Of a stretch of DNA of 64,000 nucleotides, positions 7,344 through 18,722 are shown in pieces. The stretch lies in contig CAWACW010000012.1 in the NCBI GenBank assembly GCA_963780635.1, forward strand, positions 682,001 to 746,000. The letters are read 5' to 3'. This DNA comes from DATEPR01 sp963780635. Lineage in GTDB: Bacteria > Actinomycetota > Actinomycetes > Mycobacteriales > Pseudonocardiaceae. Numbering within the stretch: the stretch's first letter is position 1; the number at the start of each line of letters is the position of its first letter. Below the pieces are notes generated by a model that saw only the letters and a program-made list of their open reading frames with translations, made no database searches and had not been told where the DNA came from. The translations under genes and the position numbers were made by a program.

Positions 7344-9761
7344 GTGCCGGGATGGCTGGCTGAGGCAGCAGATCGGATCGTCGCGTCGGACCCGGGGGCA
7401 GCCAGGCTGCGTATGGCTGCCACCGCATCGGCGGGCATGGCCAGCGCACTGGCCGTCGAGTACGGCTTCGCCACCCTGACCAACGCGGGTGCCGAGGGCA
7501 CGCTGATCGCGATGCTGCTCGGGGCAGTCGTCGCGATGATGGGCTCGATGGCGCTGGGCAATGGCAGCGCCTGGGTCAAGATCCGCACGGCCGTGTTCTT
7601 CCCCGTCGCACTCGGCGTCGGCATGGTCAGCGGTGTCGCCGTGGGCGGTCGCACCGACCTGATGCTCGCCGTGTTCGTCGTGGTGATGTTCGCCGCGGTG
7701 TTCGTGCGCCGGTTCGGCGTGGCGTTCTTCTTCTACGGCTTCATGGGCTGGATGGGGTACTTCTTCGCGGCGTTCCTGCACGCGACCGTCGCCATGCTGC
7801 CGACCCTGCTGCTCGACGTGACGATCGCCGCCGCGTGGGTACTGCTGCTGTCGATCACCGTCCTGCGCGCCAACCCGGCCCGCACACTGCGTGGCGTCAT
7901 CCGTGCGTTCAGCGCCAGGGCCCGTGCTGTCATCAGGGCGTGCGCCGACCTGCTGGAGACCGCGGACGAGTCGACGCGCCAGCAGGACAGGGCACGGCGG
8001 AAGCTGCGGGCGAGCCAGGCCAGGCTCGCCGAGGCGGCATTGATGGCCGAGGCCTTGTCGGCGGAGCAGGGTGCGCTGGGCAACGGCGGCTCGGGGTTCG
8101 CGCTGCGCCGGTCGCTGATGGCAGGCCAGCAGGTGATCGACCGGTTGTGCGCGGCCGGCGAGGCACTCGTCGACGACCCGGCGACCGCGCGAGAGGCGGC
8201 CGTCATCGCCGACCGGCTCGCCAAACGCGACGACACCGGGGCCAACCGCGCCGCACACGCACTGGCAGAAGCGGCCGAGCACACCGGCGACGACCCGGCA
8301 GGCTGGTGGCCGGCCCGTCACTTCGCCGCCGCCGCACTGGAGTTCGTCGGCCTGGCGCGCAAGGCGAGCGACGACACGTGGCACGAGCCAAGCGACGGCG
8401 ACACCGAGTTCGCGGCCGTCGTCGGACTCGCGATGGGCAACCTGCCCGGCTCGCCCGCCGTCGCCGCCGACGTACCGGCGCGCGGCACCCGGTGGAACCC
8501 GCTGGCCAGGCTCAGCATGACCAACCGGCAGGCCATCCAGGTCGCCGTCGCCGGCGGGCTCGCGATCCTGGCAGGCCGCGAACTGTCCGAGACGCGGTAC
8601 TACTGGGCCGTGCTCGCGGCGTTCATCATGTTCACCGGCACCGCCACCCGGAGCGAGACGTTCCTCAAGGGCTTCAACCGCGTCGTCGGCACGATGGTCG
8701 GCCTGTTCGCGTCGATCGGCGTCGCCGAGCTGACCGCGGGCACTAACACGCTCTGGGTGCTGGCCGTGATCGTCGTCAGCATGTTCCTGGGGTTCTACCT
8801 GATGCGACTGTCGTACGCCTACATGATCTTCTTCTTGACGATCATGCTCGGCCAGCTCTACAGCGTGCTGCACGAGTTCTCGGCCGGGCTGCTGGTGTTG
8901 CGCCTCGAAGAGACCGCGATCGGCGCTGTCGTCGGCCTCGTGGTCGCCATCGTGGTCACGCCACTGTCCACCCGGGACACCGTGCGGGTGGCCAGGAACA
9001 ACCTGCTCGACTCGGTTGCCTCGTTCCTCAACGCGGTGGCCGACGGGCAGACCGCACAACAGGTGGAGACCCTGTCTCGCACCCTGGACGACCGGTTGCG
9101 GCAACTGGCCCTCGTCGCACGGCCCCTGACTCGCCCGTTGTTGTGGGGAAACAGCCCGCCGCGCACCCGGCATCGGTTGACCCTCTACGCCGCGCTCGCC
9201 ACTCATGCCCGGGAACTGGCCGTCGCCGCCCGGCATTCCGGTACCGGCGCCGGGCCCGCCGCGGCGTGCCGCGCTCTGGCCGAGGCCGCCGTTGCGCTCG
9301 GGTCCGCTCCTGTCGGTGGGATCCAGGCCGCCGCGGCCGCTCCGCTGGCCGAGGCCGATGCCGCTCTGTTCGCCCGGACTCCGGCGGTGGCCGGGACCCG
9401 GGCCACCGATCCGGTGTTACACGCCTTGTTGCGGTTGCAGGACGTCCTACGAGAGTTGGCGGGGACCCCGCTGCTGCCGTTGGCTCGGCCCACCGGGGCG
9501 GTCACCGGGACCGTGTACGGGCCTGGTGGGCCGTTGGCCGGGGCTCGGTTGGCCGTCATCGACCGCGGTGGGCGGGTTGTCGCTCGTACGGCGACGGACT
9601 CCACCGGGCGGTACGACCTGGCCGATCTACCGGCCGGGCATTGCACTCTGGTGGTGACGGAGTACGCGCCGGTGGTGCGGCGGGTTCGGTTGCGCGGCGG
9701 CAGTGACGCCACCGTGGACTTGAGGTTGAGTGCGTCGGAGCAGCCTTCCGGCTCTCGTTAG
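7344..9761 (+). CDS. FUSC family membrane transporter with C-terminal carboxypeptidase-regulatory-like domain
   Basis: An 805-residue protein of the fusaric acid resistance/aromatic efflux type. It has two blocks of about five to six membrane helices (~20-175 and ~390-560), each followed by a soluble helical region, the classic duplicated FUSC layout. The last ~85 residues (from ~715: GTVYGPGGPLAGARLAVID to TVDLRL) look like a small beta-sandwich of the carboxypeptidase-regulatory/CNA-B kind, an unusual addition. GGAGG precedes the GTG start. Divergence from a MarR gene suggests induction by its export substrate. Confidence 0.82.
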   Translation: MPGWLAEAADRIVASDPGAARLRMAATASAGMASALAVEYGFATLTNAGAEGTLIAMLLGAVVAMMGSMALGNGSAWVKIRTAVFFPVALGVGMVSGVAVGGRTDLMLAVFVVVMFAAVFVRRFGVAFFFYGFMGWMGYFFAAFLHATVAMLPTLLLDVTIAAAWVLLLSITVLRANPARTLRGVIRAFSARARAVIRACADLLETADESTRQQDRARRKLRASQARLAEAALMAEALSAEQGALGNGGSGFALRRSLMAGQQVIDRLCAAGEALVDDPATAREAAVIADRLAKRDDTGANRAAHALAEAAEHTGDDPAGWWPARHFAAAALEFVGLARKASDDTWHEPSDGDTEFAAVVGLAMGNLPGSPAVAADVPARGTRWNPLARLSMTNRQAIQVAVAGGLAILAGRELSETRYYWAVLAAFIMFTGTATRSETFLKGFNRVVGTMVGLFASIGVAELTAGTNTLWVLAVIVVSMFLGFYLMRLSYAYMIFFLTIMLGQLYSVLHEFSAGLLVLRLEETAIGAVVGLVVAIVVTPLSTRDTVRVARNNLLDSVASFLNAVADGQTAQQVETLSRTLDDRLRQLALVARPLTRPLLWGNSPPRTRHRLTLYAALATHARELAVAARHSGTGAGPAAACRALAEAAVALGSAPVGGIQAAAAAPLAEADAALFARTPAVAGTRATDPVLHALLRLQDVLRELAGTPLLPLARPTGAVTGTVYGPGGPLAGARLAVIDRGGRVVARTATDSTGRYDLADLPAGHCTLVVTEYAPVVRRVRLRGGSDATVDLRLSASEQPSGSR

Positions 9762-9769
9762 CCCGACCG

Positions 9770-10027
9770 TCAGCCGGCTACCACTTCCAGGTCGTAGGCC
9801 TCGTCGCCGACCCAGATCCGGAGGCCTTCCCCGTCGTCGGTGATCGCGCCGTCTTCTTCGTCACCGAGCTCCCGCGACGCACCCAGCGCGCTCTCACTCA
9901 GCTCGATCCACCCCTCACCCACGTCATGCGGGCGGTACTCGGACGCCAGGAAGTGCGTGCGGCTCTCGGTGGCCAGCACGGCCGCGTTCGCCTCGCCCAC
10001 CCGCGCCCGGTACGTCCTGTTTCGCAC
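9770..10027 (-). CDS. small acidic hypothetical protein
   Basis: An 85-residue acidic protein with no recognised domain; the sequence suggests a compact beta-rich fold. The GTG start is supported by AGGAG eight bases upstream. It follows the aldo-keto reductase gene by 12 bases on the same strand, so the two are likely one transcript. Function unknown. Confidence 0.6.
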   Translation of the reverse strand: MRNRTYRARVGEANAAVLATESRTHFLASEYRPHDVGEGWIELSESALGASRELGDEEDGAITDDGEGLRIWVGDEAYDLEVVAG

Positions 10028-10039
10028 GATCCACTCCTG

Positions 10040-11068
10040 TCAGTACGAACTGGACGACGCCCACAGGTTGATGTCGCTGTCCACCGCGTACATGTCGATC
10101 TCGGCCAGCTCCTCAGGCGTGAACGCCAGGTTGCCCAGCGCACCGACGTTGGCCTCCAGCTGACCCACACTGCTCGCACCGATCAGGACCGACGTCACCC
10201 GCTCGTCGCGCAGCGCCCAGGCCAACGCCAGCTGCGCCAGGCTCTGGCCACGCCGCGCCGCGATCTCGTCCAACGCCCTGACCCTGCTCAGGTTGGCCTC
10301 GGTCAGCATGCCCTCACCCATCGCACCACCAGTGGCGACACGCGAGTCGGACGGCACTCCCTTGAGGTACCTGTCCGTGAGCAAACCCTGCGCGAGCGGC
10401 GAGAAGGCGATGCAGCCCGCGCCTACCTCGGCGAGCGTGTCCAGCAGACCCTGCTCCTCGATCCACCTGTTGATCATCGAGTAGGACGGCTGATGAATCA
10501 GCAGGGGCGTGCCCATCTCCTGCAGGATCCTGGCTGCCTCGGCCGTCCTGCCCGACGAGTAGCTGCTGATCCCGACGTAGAGCGCCCGGCCCGATCGCAC
10601 CGCGGTGTCCAGCGCGCCGAGGGTCTCCGCCAGCGGAGTGTCCGGGTCGAACCGGTGCGAGTAGAAGATGTCGACATAGTCCACGCCCATCCTGGCCAGC
10701 GACTGGTCCAGCGACGCCAGCAGGTACTTGCGTGAGCCGTGGTCGCCGTACGGGCCCGGCCACATGTCGTAGCCCGCCTTCGTGGAGATCACCAGCTCGT
10801 CGCGCAGGCCACCGAAATCGTCGCGCAGGATGCGGCCGAAGTTCTCCTCGGCCGAGCCGTACGGGGGTCCGTAGTTGTTCGCCAGGTCGAAGTGGGTGAT
10901 CCCGAGGTCGAACGCGCGCCGGCAGATCGCTCGCTGCTGCTCCAACGGCCGCTCGGTGCCGAAGTTGTGCCACAGCCCCAGCGACACCAGCGGGAGCAAC
11001 AGTCCACTGCGCCCGGTCCGTCGGTACTGCATGTCGTCATAGCGGCTCTGCGCAGGCACCCAGGTCAT
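10040..11068 (-). CDS. aldo/keto reductase (YghZ/L-glyceraldehyde-3-phosphate reductase-like)
   Basis: NADPH-dependent TIM-barrel reductase of 342 residues. The start RRTGRSGLLLPLVSLGLWHNFG and the GPPYGSAEENFGRIL region are typical of the YghZ/MgrA branch that reduces L-glyceraldehyde 3-phosphate and methylglyoxal-like aldehydes. Catalytic Asp and Tyr are in FDLANNYGP, Lys in ISTKAGYDMW, and His in YSHRFD. The C-terminal NADPH-binding region (SVLIGASSVGQLEANV) is present. Probable role: detoxification of reactive aldehydes. Confidence 0.85.
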   Translation of the reverse strand: MTWVPAQSRYDDMQYRRTGRSGLLLPLVSLGLWHNFGTERPLEQQRAICRRAFDLGITHFDLANNYGPPYGSAEENFGRILRDDFGGLRDELVISTKAGYDMWPGPYGDHGSRKYLLASLDQSLARMGVDYVDIFYSHRFDPDTPLAETLGALDTAVRSGRALYVGISSYSSGRTAEAARILQEMGTPLLIHQPSYSMINRWIEEQGLLDTLAEVGAGCIAFSPLAQGLLTDRYLKGVPSDSRVATGGAMGEGMLTEANLSRVRALDEIAARRGQSLAQLALAWALRDERVTSVLIGASSVGQLEANVGALGNLAFTPEELAEIDMYAVDSDINLWASSSSY

Positions 11069-11142
11069 ATCGGCAGCCTAACGGCGTCCACCTGATGGGC
11101 GCCCGTGCTCGGTTTGCCGCTTTCCGGTACCGTCGGTAGTCG

Positions 11143-11225
11143 GGTCGAGAGGCGCTGCAACGGACTTCGGTCCGCCACGCTCGACTGGCATTCCGCGAAC
11201 AAGGGCGCCTCCCACCAGTGGGAGG
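11143..11225 (+). promoter_or_regulatory. SAH riboswitch with Shine-Dalgarno-sequestering hairpin, upstream of metH
   Basis: The leader folds as the known S-adenosylhomocysteine riboswitch. Stem GTCGAG (11144-11149) pairs with CTCGAC (11180-11185). A hairpin CGGAC-TTCG-GTCCG (11161-11174) follows the conserved GCGCTGCAACG. The pseudoknot AGGCGC (11150-11155) pairs with GCGCCT (11205-11210). Directly after it, CCTCCCAC (11208-11215) can pair perfectly with GTGGGAGG (11218-11225), which is the metH ribosome site. The two pairings share bases 11208-11210 and exclude each other, so SAH binding should expose the ribosome site and turn translation on. The fold was done by eye. Confidence 0.85.
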
Positions 11226-11232
11226 TGTCCGG

Positions 11233-14850
<3,618 letters not shown>

Positions 14851-14949
14851 CTTGGTACGAGCGAGCACCACGAGGTGCCACCGGGCCGAATCGGTCGCGC
14901 AAGCCCCACGGCCGTCGCGGCCGGCCCGGCCCACGAACACGCTCGGTGC

Positions 14950-14975
14950 GGGCGCGCCGGGGTGATCCGGCGCCC
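14950..14975. terminator. possible bidirectional terminator between metH and tetR
   Basis: GGGCGCGCCGG (14950-14960) can pair, with a two-base bulge, with CCGGCGCCC (14967-14975) across a six-base loop, between the converging ends of metH and the TetR gene. There is no clear T-tract, as is common in this GC range. Confidence 0.4.
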
Positions 14976-14979
14976 GGCG

Positions 14980-15612
14980 CTACGTCCGCATGGTGCGGAG
15001 GTACGCGATGGCCGTGTCCAGGGCTACCTCGATCGGGCGGCTGTCCCTGCGTAGCTGGCTGAGCAGCAGACCGCCCTCCAGACCGGCCAGCATGGACAGC
15101 GCGAGGTCGGCGGCGGGTACGTCCGCCCGCAGCTCGCCTCGGGCGGCCATCGCCGCGATGCCCACACGCAACATCTCCTCCCACTGGGCGAACACGCCCG
15201 CCAACCGGGCGCGCGCGACCGGGTCGGCCTCGGCCAGGTCACTGGCCAGCCCGCCGAGCGGGCACCCGCCGGCACAGTCGGCGACCCGGACGATGCGGAT
15301 CACCATGTCCCGCCACGCCTGGAGCGCCTCGAAACTGTCCAACTCGGCAAGGCCCTGGTGGTGGATGCCGAGCACCAGCTCGGACTCGTGGTCGATGACC
15401 GCGAGCACGAGCGCGTTCTTGTCCTCGAAATAGTGGTACAGCTGCGACGCGCTGACCTGCGCCGCTTCCTGGATGTCCTCGATCGTGGTCCGCGCGACGC
15501 CGCGGGCCAGCATCAGCTCCGCCGCCGCGCTCACGATCCGCTGCCGGGTGGCGCGGCCCTTGACCGTCAGGCGGGCGCCGCCGACGGCGAGCAGCGTGTC
15601 GTTCTCGGCCAT
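14980..15612 (-). CDS. TetR/AcrR family transcriptional regulator
   Basis: A 210-residue repressor. The helix-turn-helix at ~25-70 contains TTIEDIQEAAQVSASQLYHYF. The ligand domain carries a GGCPLGGLASDLAE stretch, a Cys-Pro-Leu-Gly motif found in a TetR subgroup that controls adjacent reductases and dehydrogenases. It is divergent from an SDR gene, with inverted repeats between them, and likely represses that SDR and itself. Confidence 0.88.
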   Translation of the reverse strand: MAENDTLLAVGGARLTVKGRATRQRIVSAAAELMLARGVARTTIEDIQEAAQVSASQLYHYFEDKNALVLAVIDHESELVLGIHHQGLAELDSFEALQAWRDMVIRIVRVADCAGGCPLGGLASDLAEADPVARARLAGVFAQWEEMLRVGIAAMAARGELRADVPAADLALSMLAGLEGGLLLSQLRRDSRPIEVALDTAIAYLRTMRT

Positions 15613-15634
15613 GTGCCCACCCTAGCGCGTTTTG

Positions 15635-15683
15635 GTATTGATACTCCATTTTTGTCCCGCCAGTATTGGAGCAGTTACTCCAA
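15635..15683. promoter_or_regulatory. probable TetR operator between tetR and the SDR gene
   Basis: The intergenic region contains TTGGAG-CAGTTA-CTCCAA (15666-15683), a 6-bp inverted repeat. Just upstream is a related GTATTGATACTCC (15635-15647) sharing the GTATTG and ACTCC elements. Both lie between divergent starts at 15612 and 15712, where the promoters must be. Confidence 0.55.
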
Positions 15684-15711
15684 CCAACCCTTCAACCACC
15701 ACGGGAGAGCC

Positions 15712-16461
15712 ATGAGCAAGGACTTCACCGGCCGGACCGCACTGGTCACCGGCGGTACCAGCGGCATCGGCAGGGCCGTGGCCCGCCAACTGGCCGAGCG
15801 TGGCGCGCACGTGGTCATCAGCGGCCGCGATCAGGCACGCGGCGCCGAGGCTGTCGCGGCGATCCGGGCCGAGGGCGGCACCGCCGACTACGTCGCCGCC
15901 GACCTGTCCGACCTGGCCGCGGTGCGGCAACTCGCCAAGGACGCGATCGCGGCGGGCGATGGCCACGTGGACGTCCTGGTCAACAACGCCGGGATGTTCC
16001 CGTTCGCCCCGACCGACCAGGTGCCGGAGTCGGAGTTCGACATGGCCTACGCGGTCAACGTCAAGGCGCCGTTCTTCCTGGTCGCCGAGCTGGCCCCGCT
16101 GATGGCGGAGCGGGGTGCGGGCGCGATCGTCAATCTGAGCACGATGGTCGGCAACTTCGGCCAGGCCGGTATGCCGCTCTACGGGTCGACGAAGGCGGCG
16201 CTGCAACTGCTCACGAAGTCCTGGGCCGCCGAGTTCGGACCCAAGGGCGTGCGGGTCAACGCGGTCAGCCCCGGGCCGACGCGGACGGAAGGCACGGAGG
16301 TGATGGGCGACGCGCTCGACCAGCTCGCGGCGACCACGCCCACGGGCCGGGTGGCCAGCCCGGACGAGATCGCCGCGGGCATCGTGTTCCTGGCGTCGGA
16401 CGCGGCGAGCATGGTGCAGGGCGTGGTGCTGCCGGTGGACGGCGGCAGGCTCGCTGTATGA
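15712..16461 (+). CDS. SDR family oxidoreductase
   Basis: Classical short-chain dehydrogenase of 249 residues. TGGTSGIG is at ~14-21, NNAG near 87, catalytic Ser in NLSTMVG, and YGSTK (~156-160) supplies Tyr and Lys. The C-terminal VLPVDGGRLAV closes the fold in the usual way, and all catalytic residues are present. GGGAGA lies before the ATG. Divergent from the TetR gene, which probably controls it. Substrate unknown. Confidence 0.88.
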   Translation: MSKDFTGRTALVTGGTSGIGRAVARQLAERGAHVVISGRDQARGAEAVAAIRAEGGTADYVAADLSDLAAVRQLAKDAIAAGDGHVDVLVNNAGMFPFAPTDQVPESEFDMAYAVNVKAPFFLVAELAPLMAERGAGAIVNLSTMVGNFGQAGMPLYGSTKAALQLLTKSWAAEFGPKGVRVNAVSPGPTRTEGTEVMGDALDQLAATTPTGRVASPDEIAAGIVFLASDAASMVQGVVLPVDGGRLAV

Positions 16462-16469
16462 CGGCCGCG

Positions 16470-16502
16470 GCGGGGACCCGACCACGGCGGCCGGGTCCTC
16501 GC
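16470..16502. terminator. bidirectional terminator hairpin
   Basis: GCGGGGACCCG (16470-16480) pairs with CGGGTCCTCGC (16492-16502) over a short G/C loop, with one mismatch in the stem. It sits exactly between the converging SDR and ABM genes. Confidence 0.6.
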
Positions 16503-16509
16503 CACGCGG

Positions 16510-16806
16510 TCACTTGACGGCGAGGACGTCGATCAGCCGGATGTCGGGGTCCTTGGCCAGCAGGTCGGGCCCGACCTGGCCGAGCGCCTTGGGGATCTCG
16601 CCGTTGAGGTGGGCCTGCCTGGCCTCCTCTGCCTCGAAGGTGTCGAAGATCCCGAAGGTCGACTCGTTGACCCGGAACGCGTACCAGGTCACGGTGCCTT
16701 CCTCGGCGACCGCGATGGCGCGGCCCTGTTCCAGGAAGGCGGCCAGATCCGCTTCCTTGCCTGGTTTGGCTTCCAGCAGTGCGAGCAGTCCCAGAGTGGG
16801 CGCCAT
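16510..16806 (-). CDS. antibiotic biosynthesis monooxygenase (ABM) domain protein
   Basis: A 98-residue dimeric ferredoxin-like barrel of the ABM type. The pattern LLEAKPGKEADLAAFL, then TVTWYAFRVNESTFGIFDTF, then a C-terminal helix and IRLIDVLAVK is typical of quinol-oxidising or stress-related cofactor-free monooxygenases. The ATG at 16806 is chosen because AAGGGA lies upstream; a GTG six codons earlier is possible. Substrate not visible. Confidence 0.8.
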   Translation of the reverse strand: MAPTLGLLALLEAKPGKEADLAAFLEQGRAIAVAEEGTVTWYAFRVNESTFGIFDTFEAEEARQAHLNGEIPKALGQVGPDLLAKDPDIRLIDVLAVK

Positions 16807-16855
16807 TGCCTTGCTTCCCTTCACTTTGCCGACATATGTCCGAAAAGGACGATTG

Positions 16856-18358
16856 TCAGTGGAATCGGTTGCGCAGTTCGCGCTTGAGCACCTTATGACT
16901 CGGACCGAGCGGCAGCTCCGTTACGACTTCGACCCGCCTGGGGTACTTGTGCCTGCCCAGCTGCGCCTGCGACCAGTCGATCAACGCGGCGGCGTCGAAG
17001 GTCGCCGGATCGGTCGGTACGACGACCGCGCAGACCTCCTCGCCCTTCTCCGCGTCCGGCAGCCCGATGACCGCCACCTGGGCGACGGACGGGTGCCGCA
17101 GCAGCACCTCCTCGACCTCCCGCGGGTAGACGTTGAACCCACCGCGGATGATCAGGTCCTTCTTGCGGTCGACGATGCTGATGAAGCCCTGTTCGTCCCG
17201 CCGCCCGATGTCCCCGGTGCGGAACCAACCGTCCACGATGACCTCGGCGGTCGCGGCCGGGTCGTCCAGGTAGCCGGCGAACACGTCGTGCCCGCGCACC
17301 ACGATCTCGCCCAGCTCGCCCGCGGGCAGCAACTCGATGCGGTCCTCGACGTTCTCCGCGGCCACCTCGACGTCGACACCCCAGATCGGGTGGCCGACCG
17401 TGCCTGCCCTGGTGCCGTACCACGGCTGGTTCACCGACGCCGTCGGTGACGTCTCGGACAGGCCGTAGCCCTCGAAGATGGTGGTGGCAAACGTCTTCTC
17501 GAACTGCTCCAGCACGGTCACCGGCAGCGCGGCACCACCCGAGACGCAGTGTTCCAACTGGGGCAGCTCCAGGTCGGCGCCACCACGGGCGGCGGCGTCG
17601 AGCAGTTGCACGTACATCGTCGGCACGCCGAAGAACAGCGTGGCGTGCTCGGTGCGCATGATGTCGATGGCCTGATCCGGATGGAACCTGGGCTGCAACA
17701 CCAGGGTCGCGCCGACGCGGAAGCTGCTGTTCATCGACACGCTCTGGCCGAACGTGTGGAACAGCGGCAGGCAGCCCATCACGACGTCCTCGCGCCGGAT
17801 CGGGTTCGCGTCGAAGGCGTTCACCGTCGCGTTGAGCACGAGGTTCACATTGGTCAGCACGGCACCCTTGGGCCTGCCCGTGGTGCCGCTGGTGTAGAAG
17901 ATCACGGCCGGGTCCTCGGCCTGCCTGCTCACGTAGGCGGGCACCGGCTCCGCGCCGTCGGCGAACGTGGTCAGGTCGGCGACGGGCACGTCGTGCTGCT
18001 TCGCCGCGTCCGTCCCGATGCTCGCGAACGTGCTGTGGCACAACAGAAGTTCCGCGCCGGAGTGGCCGATCAGATATCCGGCCTCGGCCACGGTGAGCAA
18101 GGTCGGGATCGGTACCACGACCGCACCGGCGGCGAGGATGCCGTAGTAACCGCGGACGAAGTCGATCACGTTCGGTGCCATCAGGGCGACCCGGCCACCC
18201 GGTCGCACACCCGCGCTCCGCAGCGCGCCCGCGTAGCGCCGGGCGTCGGCCCACAGCTGCCCGTAACCGATCCGCTCGTCGCCCTGCACGAGCGCGGTCT
18301 TGTCAGGCGACCGGCGAGCCGGGTCGGCGAGCACCACAGCCAGGGAGAGTGCGGTCAT
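16856..18358 (-). CDS. long-chain-fatty-acid--CoA ligase family protein (AMP-dependent synthetase)
   Basis: ANL-superfamily ligase of 500 residues that activates a carboxylic acid through an acyl-adenylate to an acyl-CoA. P-loop YTSGTTGRPKG (~152-162), GYGLSETSP (~298-306), GWFRTGD (~380) and DRKKDLIIRGGFNVYPREVE (~397-416) are all present. The C-terminal catalytic Lys is in SHKVLKREL. The ATG overlaps the stop of a possible small upstream ORF (ATGA), with GGAGG in front. Chain-length preference is not readable. Confidence 0.87.
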   Translation of the reverse strand: MTALSLAVVLADPARRSPDKTALVQGDERIGYGQLWADARRYAGALRSAGVRPGGRVALMAPNVIDFVRGYYGILAAGAVVVPIPTLLTVAEAGYLIGHSGAELLLCHSTFASIGTDAAKQHDVPVADLTTFADGAEPVPAYVSRQAEDPAVIFYTSGTTGRPKGAVLTNVNLVLNATVNAFDANPIRREDVVMGCLPLFHTFGQSVSMNSSFRVGATLVLQPRFHPDQAIDIMRTEHATLFFGVPTMYVQLLDAAARGGADLELPQLEHCVSGGAALPVTVLEQFEKTFATTIFEGYGLSETSPTASVNQPWYGTRAGTVGHPIWGVDVEVAAENVEDRIELLPAGELGEIVVRGHDVFAGYLDDPAATAEVIVDGWFRTGDIGRRDEQGFISIVDRKKDLIIRGGFNVYPREVEEVLLRHPSVAQVAVIGLPDAEKGEEVCAVVVPTDPATFDAAALIDWSQAQLGRHKYPRRVEVVTELPLGPSHKVLKRELRNRFH

Positions 18359-18501
18359 AACGAGGTGGCCTCCTGTCGATCGACACCGTACTCACGCACT
18401 GTAATCCAGCCCATCAGGCAGAACGCCGTTCGGTCCGCAGCTGCGCGCCGCGGCTCGGGGTCGGCCAGAACACGGGCTTGGCGGACCAGCGCGGTCGACA
18501 C
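18355..18501 (-). CDS. possible 48-residue ORF upstream of and overlapping the CoA ligase
   Basis: A short reading frame from GTG 18501 ends in a TGA overlapping the ligase ATG, the coupling pattern seen elsewhere in this genome, and it contains the ligase ribosome site. It has no recognised domain. Upstream it runs into palindromic element A, so it may instead be the tail of a gene displaced by that element, or chance. The rest of the gap 18359-18722 holds only the palindrome. Confidence 0.25.
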   Translation of the reverse strand: MSTALVRQARVLADPEPRRAAADRTAFCLMGWITVREYGVDRQEATSL

Positions 18502-18547
18502 GTCGACGGGCGTAGGTGGCGATGCGGTGCATGATCGACGGCCGTCG

Positions 18548-18713
18548 CTAGTGGTGTGTCCGGCAACCATGCCGGTGGAATTCCGGTTCCAGGTGGGCAT
18601 CGCAAGACGGAGGAGGCCCAGGTACCGCCGTTGTACCTGGGCCGACGACAACGCCGCGAGGTGTCCGCCTGGAACCGGAATCACCCGGTGAGGGTTACCG
18701 GACACACCACTAG
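18548..18713. repeat. palindromic element A (intact), 166 bp
   Basis: Starts and ends with perfect 16-bp inverted repeats (CTAGTGGTGTGTCCGG at 18548-18563, complement at 18698-18713). A second matching block ATTCCGGTTCCAGG lies inside, and a central hairpin GGCCCAGGTAC / GTACCTGGGCC (18616-18644) sits at the centre. The RNA or single strand would fold into one long cruciform. It codes for nothing and carries no transposase. CTAG at both ends could be a 4-base target duplication. Confidence 0.85.
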
Positions 18714-18722
18714 CATCGACGC

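Noticed and set aside
11069..11232. Cobalamin riboswitch before metH
   Set aside because: The leader is too short and lacks the B12 box; the SAH aptamer explains the conserved bases and stems.
15712..18358. Polyketide or other secondary-metabolite cluster around the ABM and CoA ligase genes
   Set aside because: No synthase, carrier protein or tailoring set is nearby; the genes are unlinked single units.
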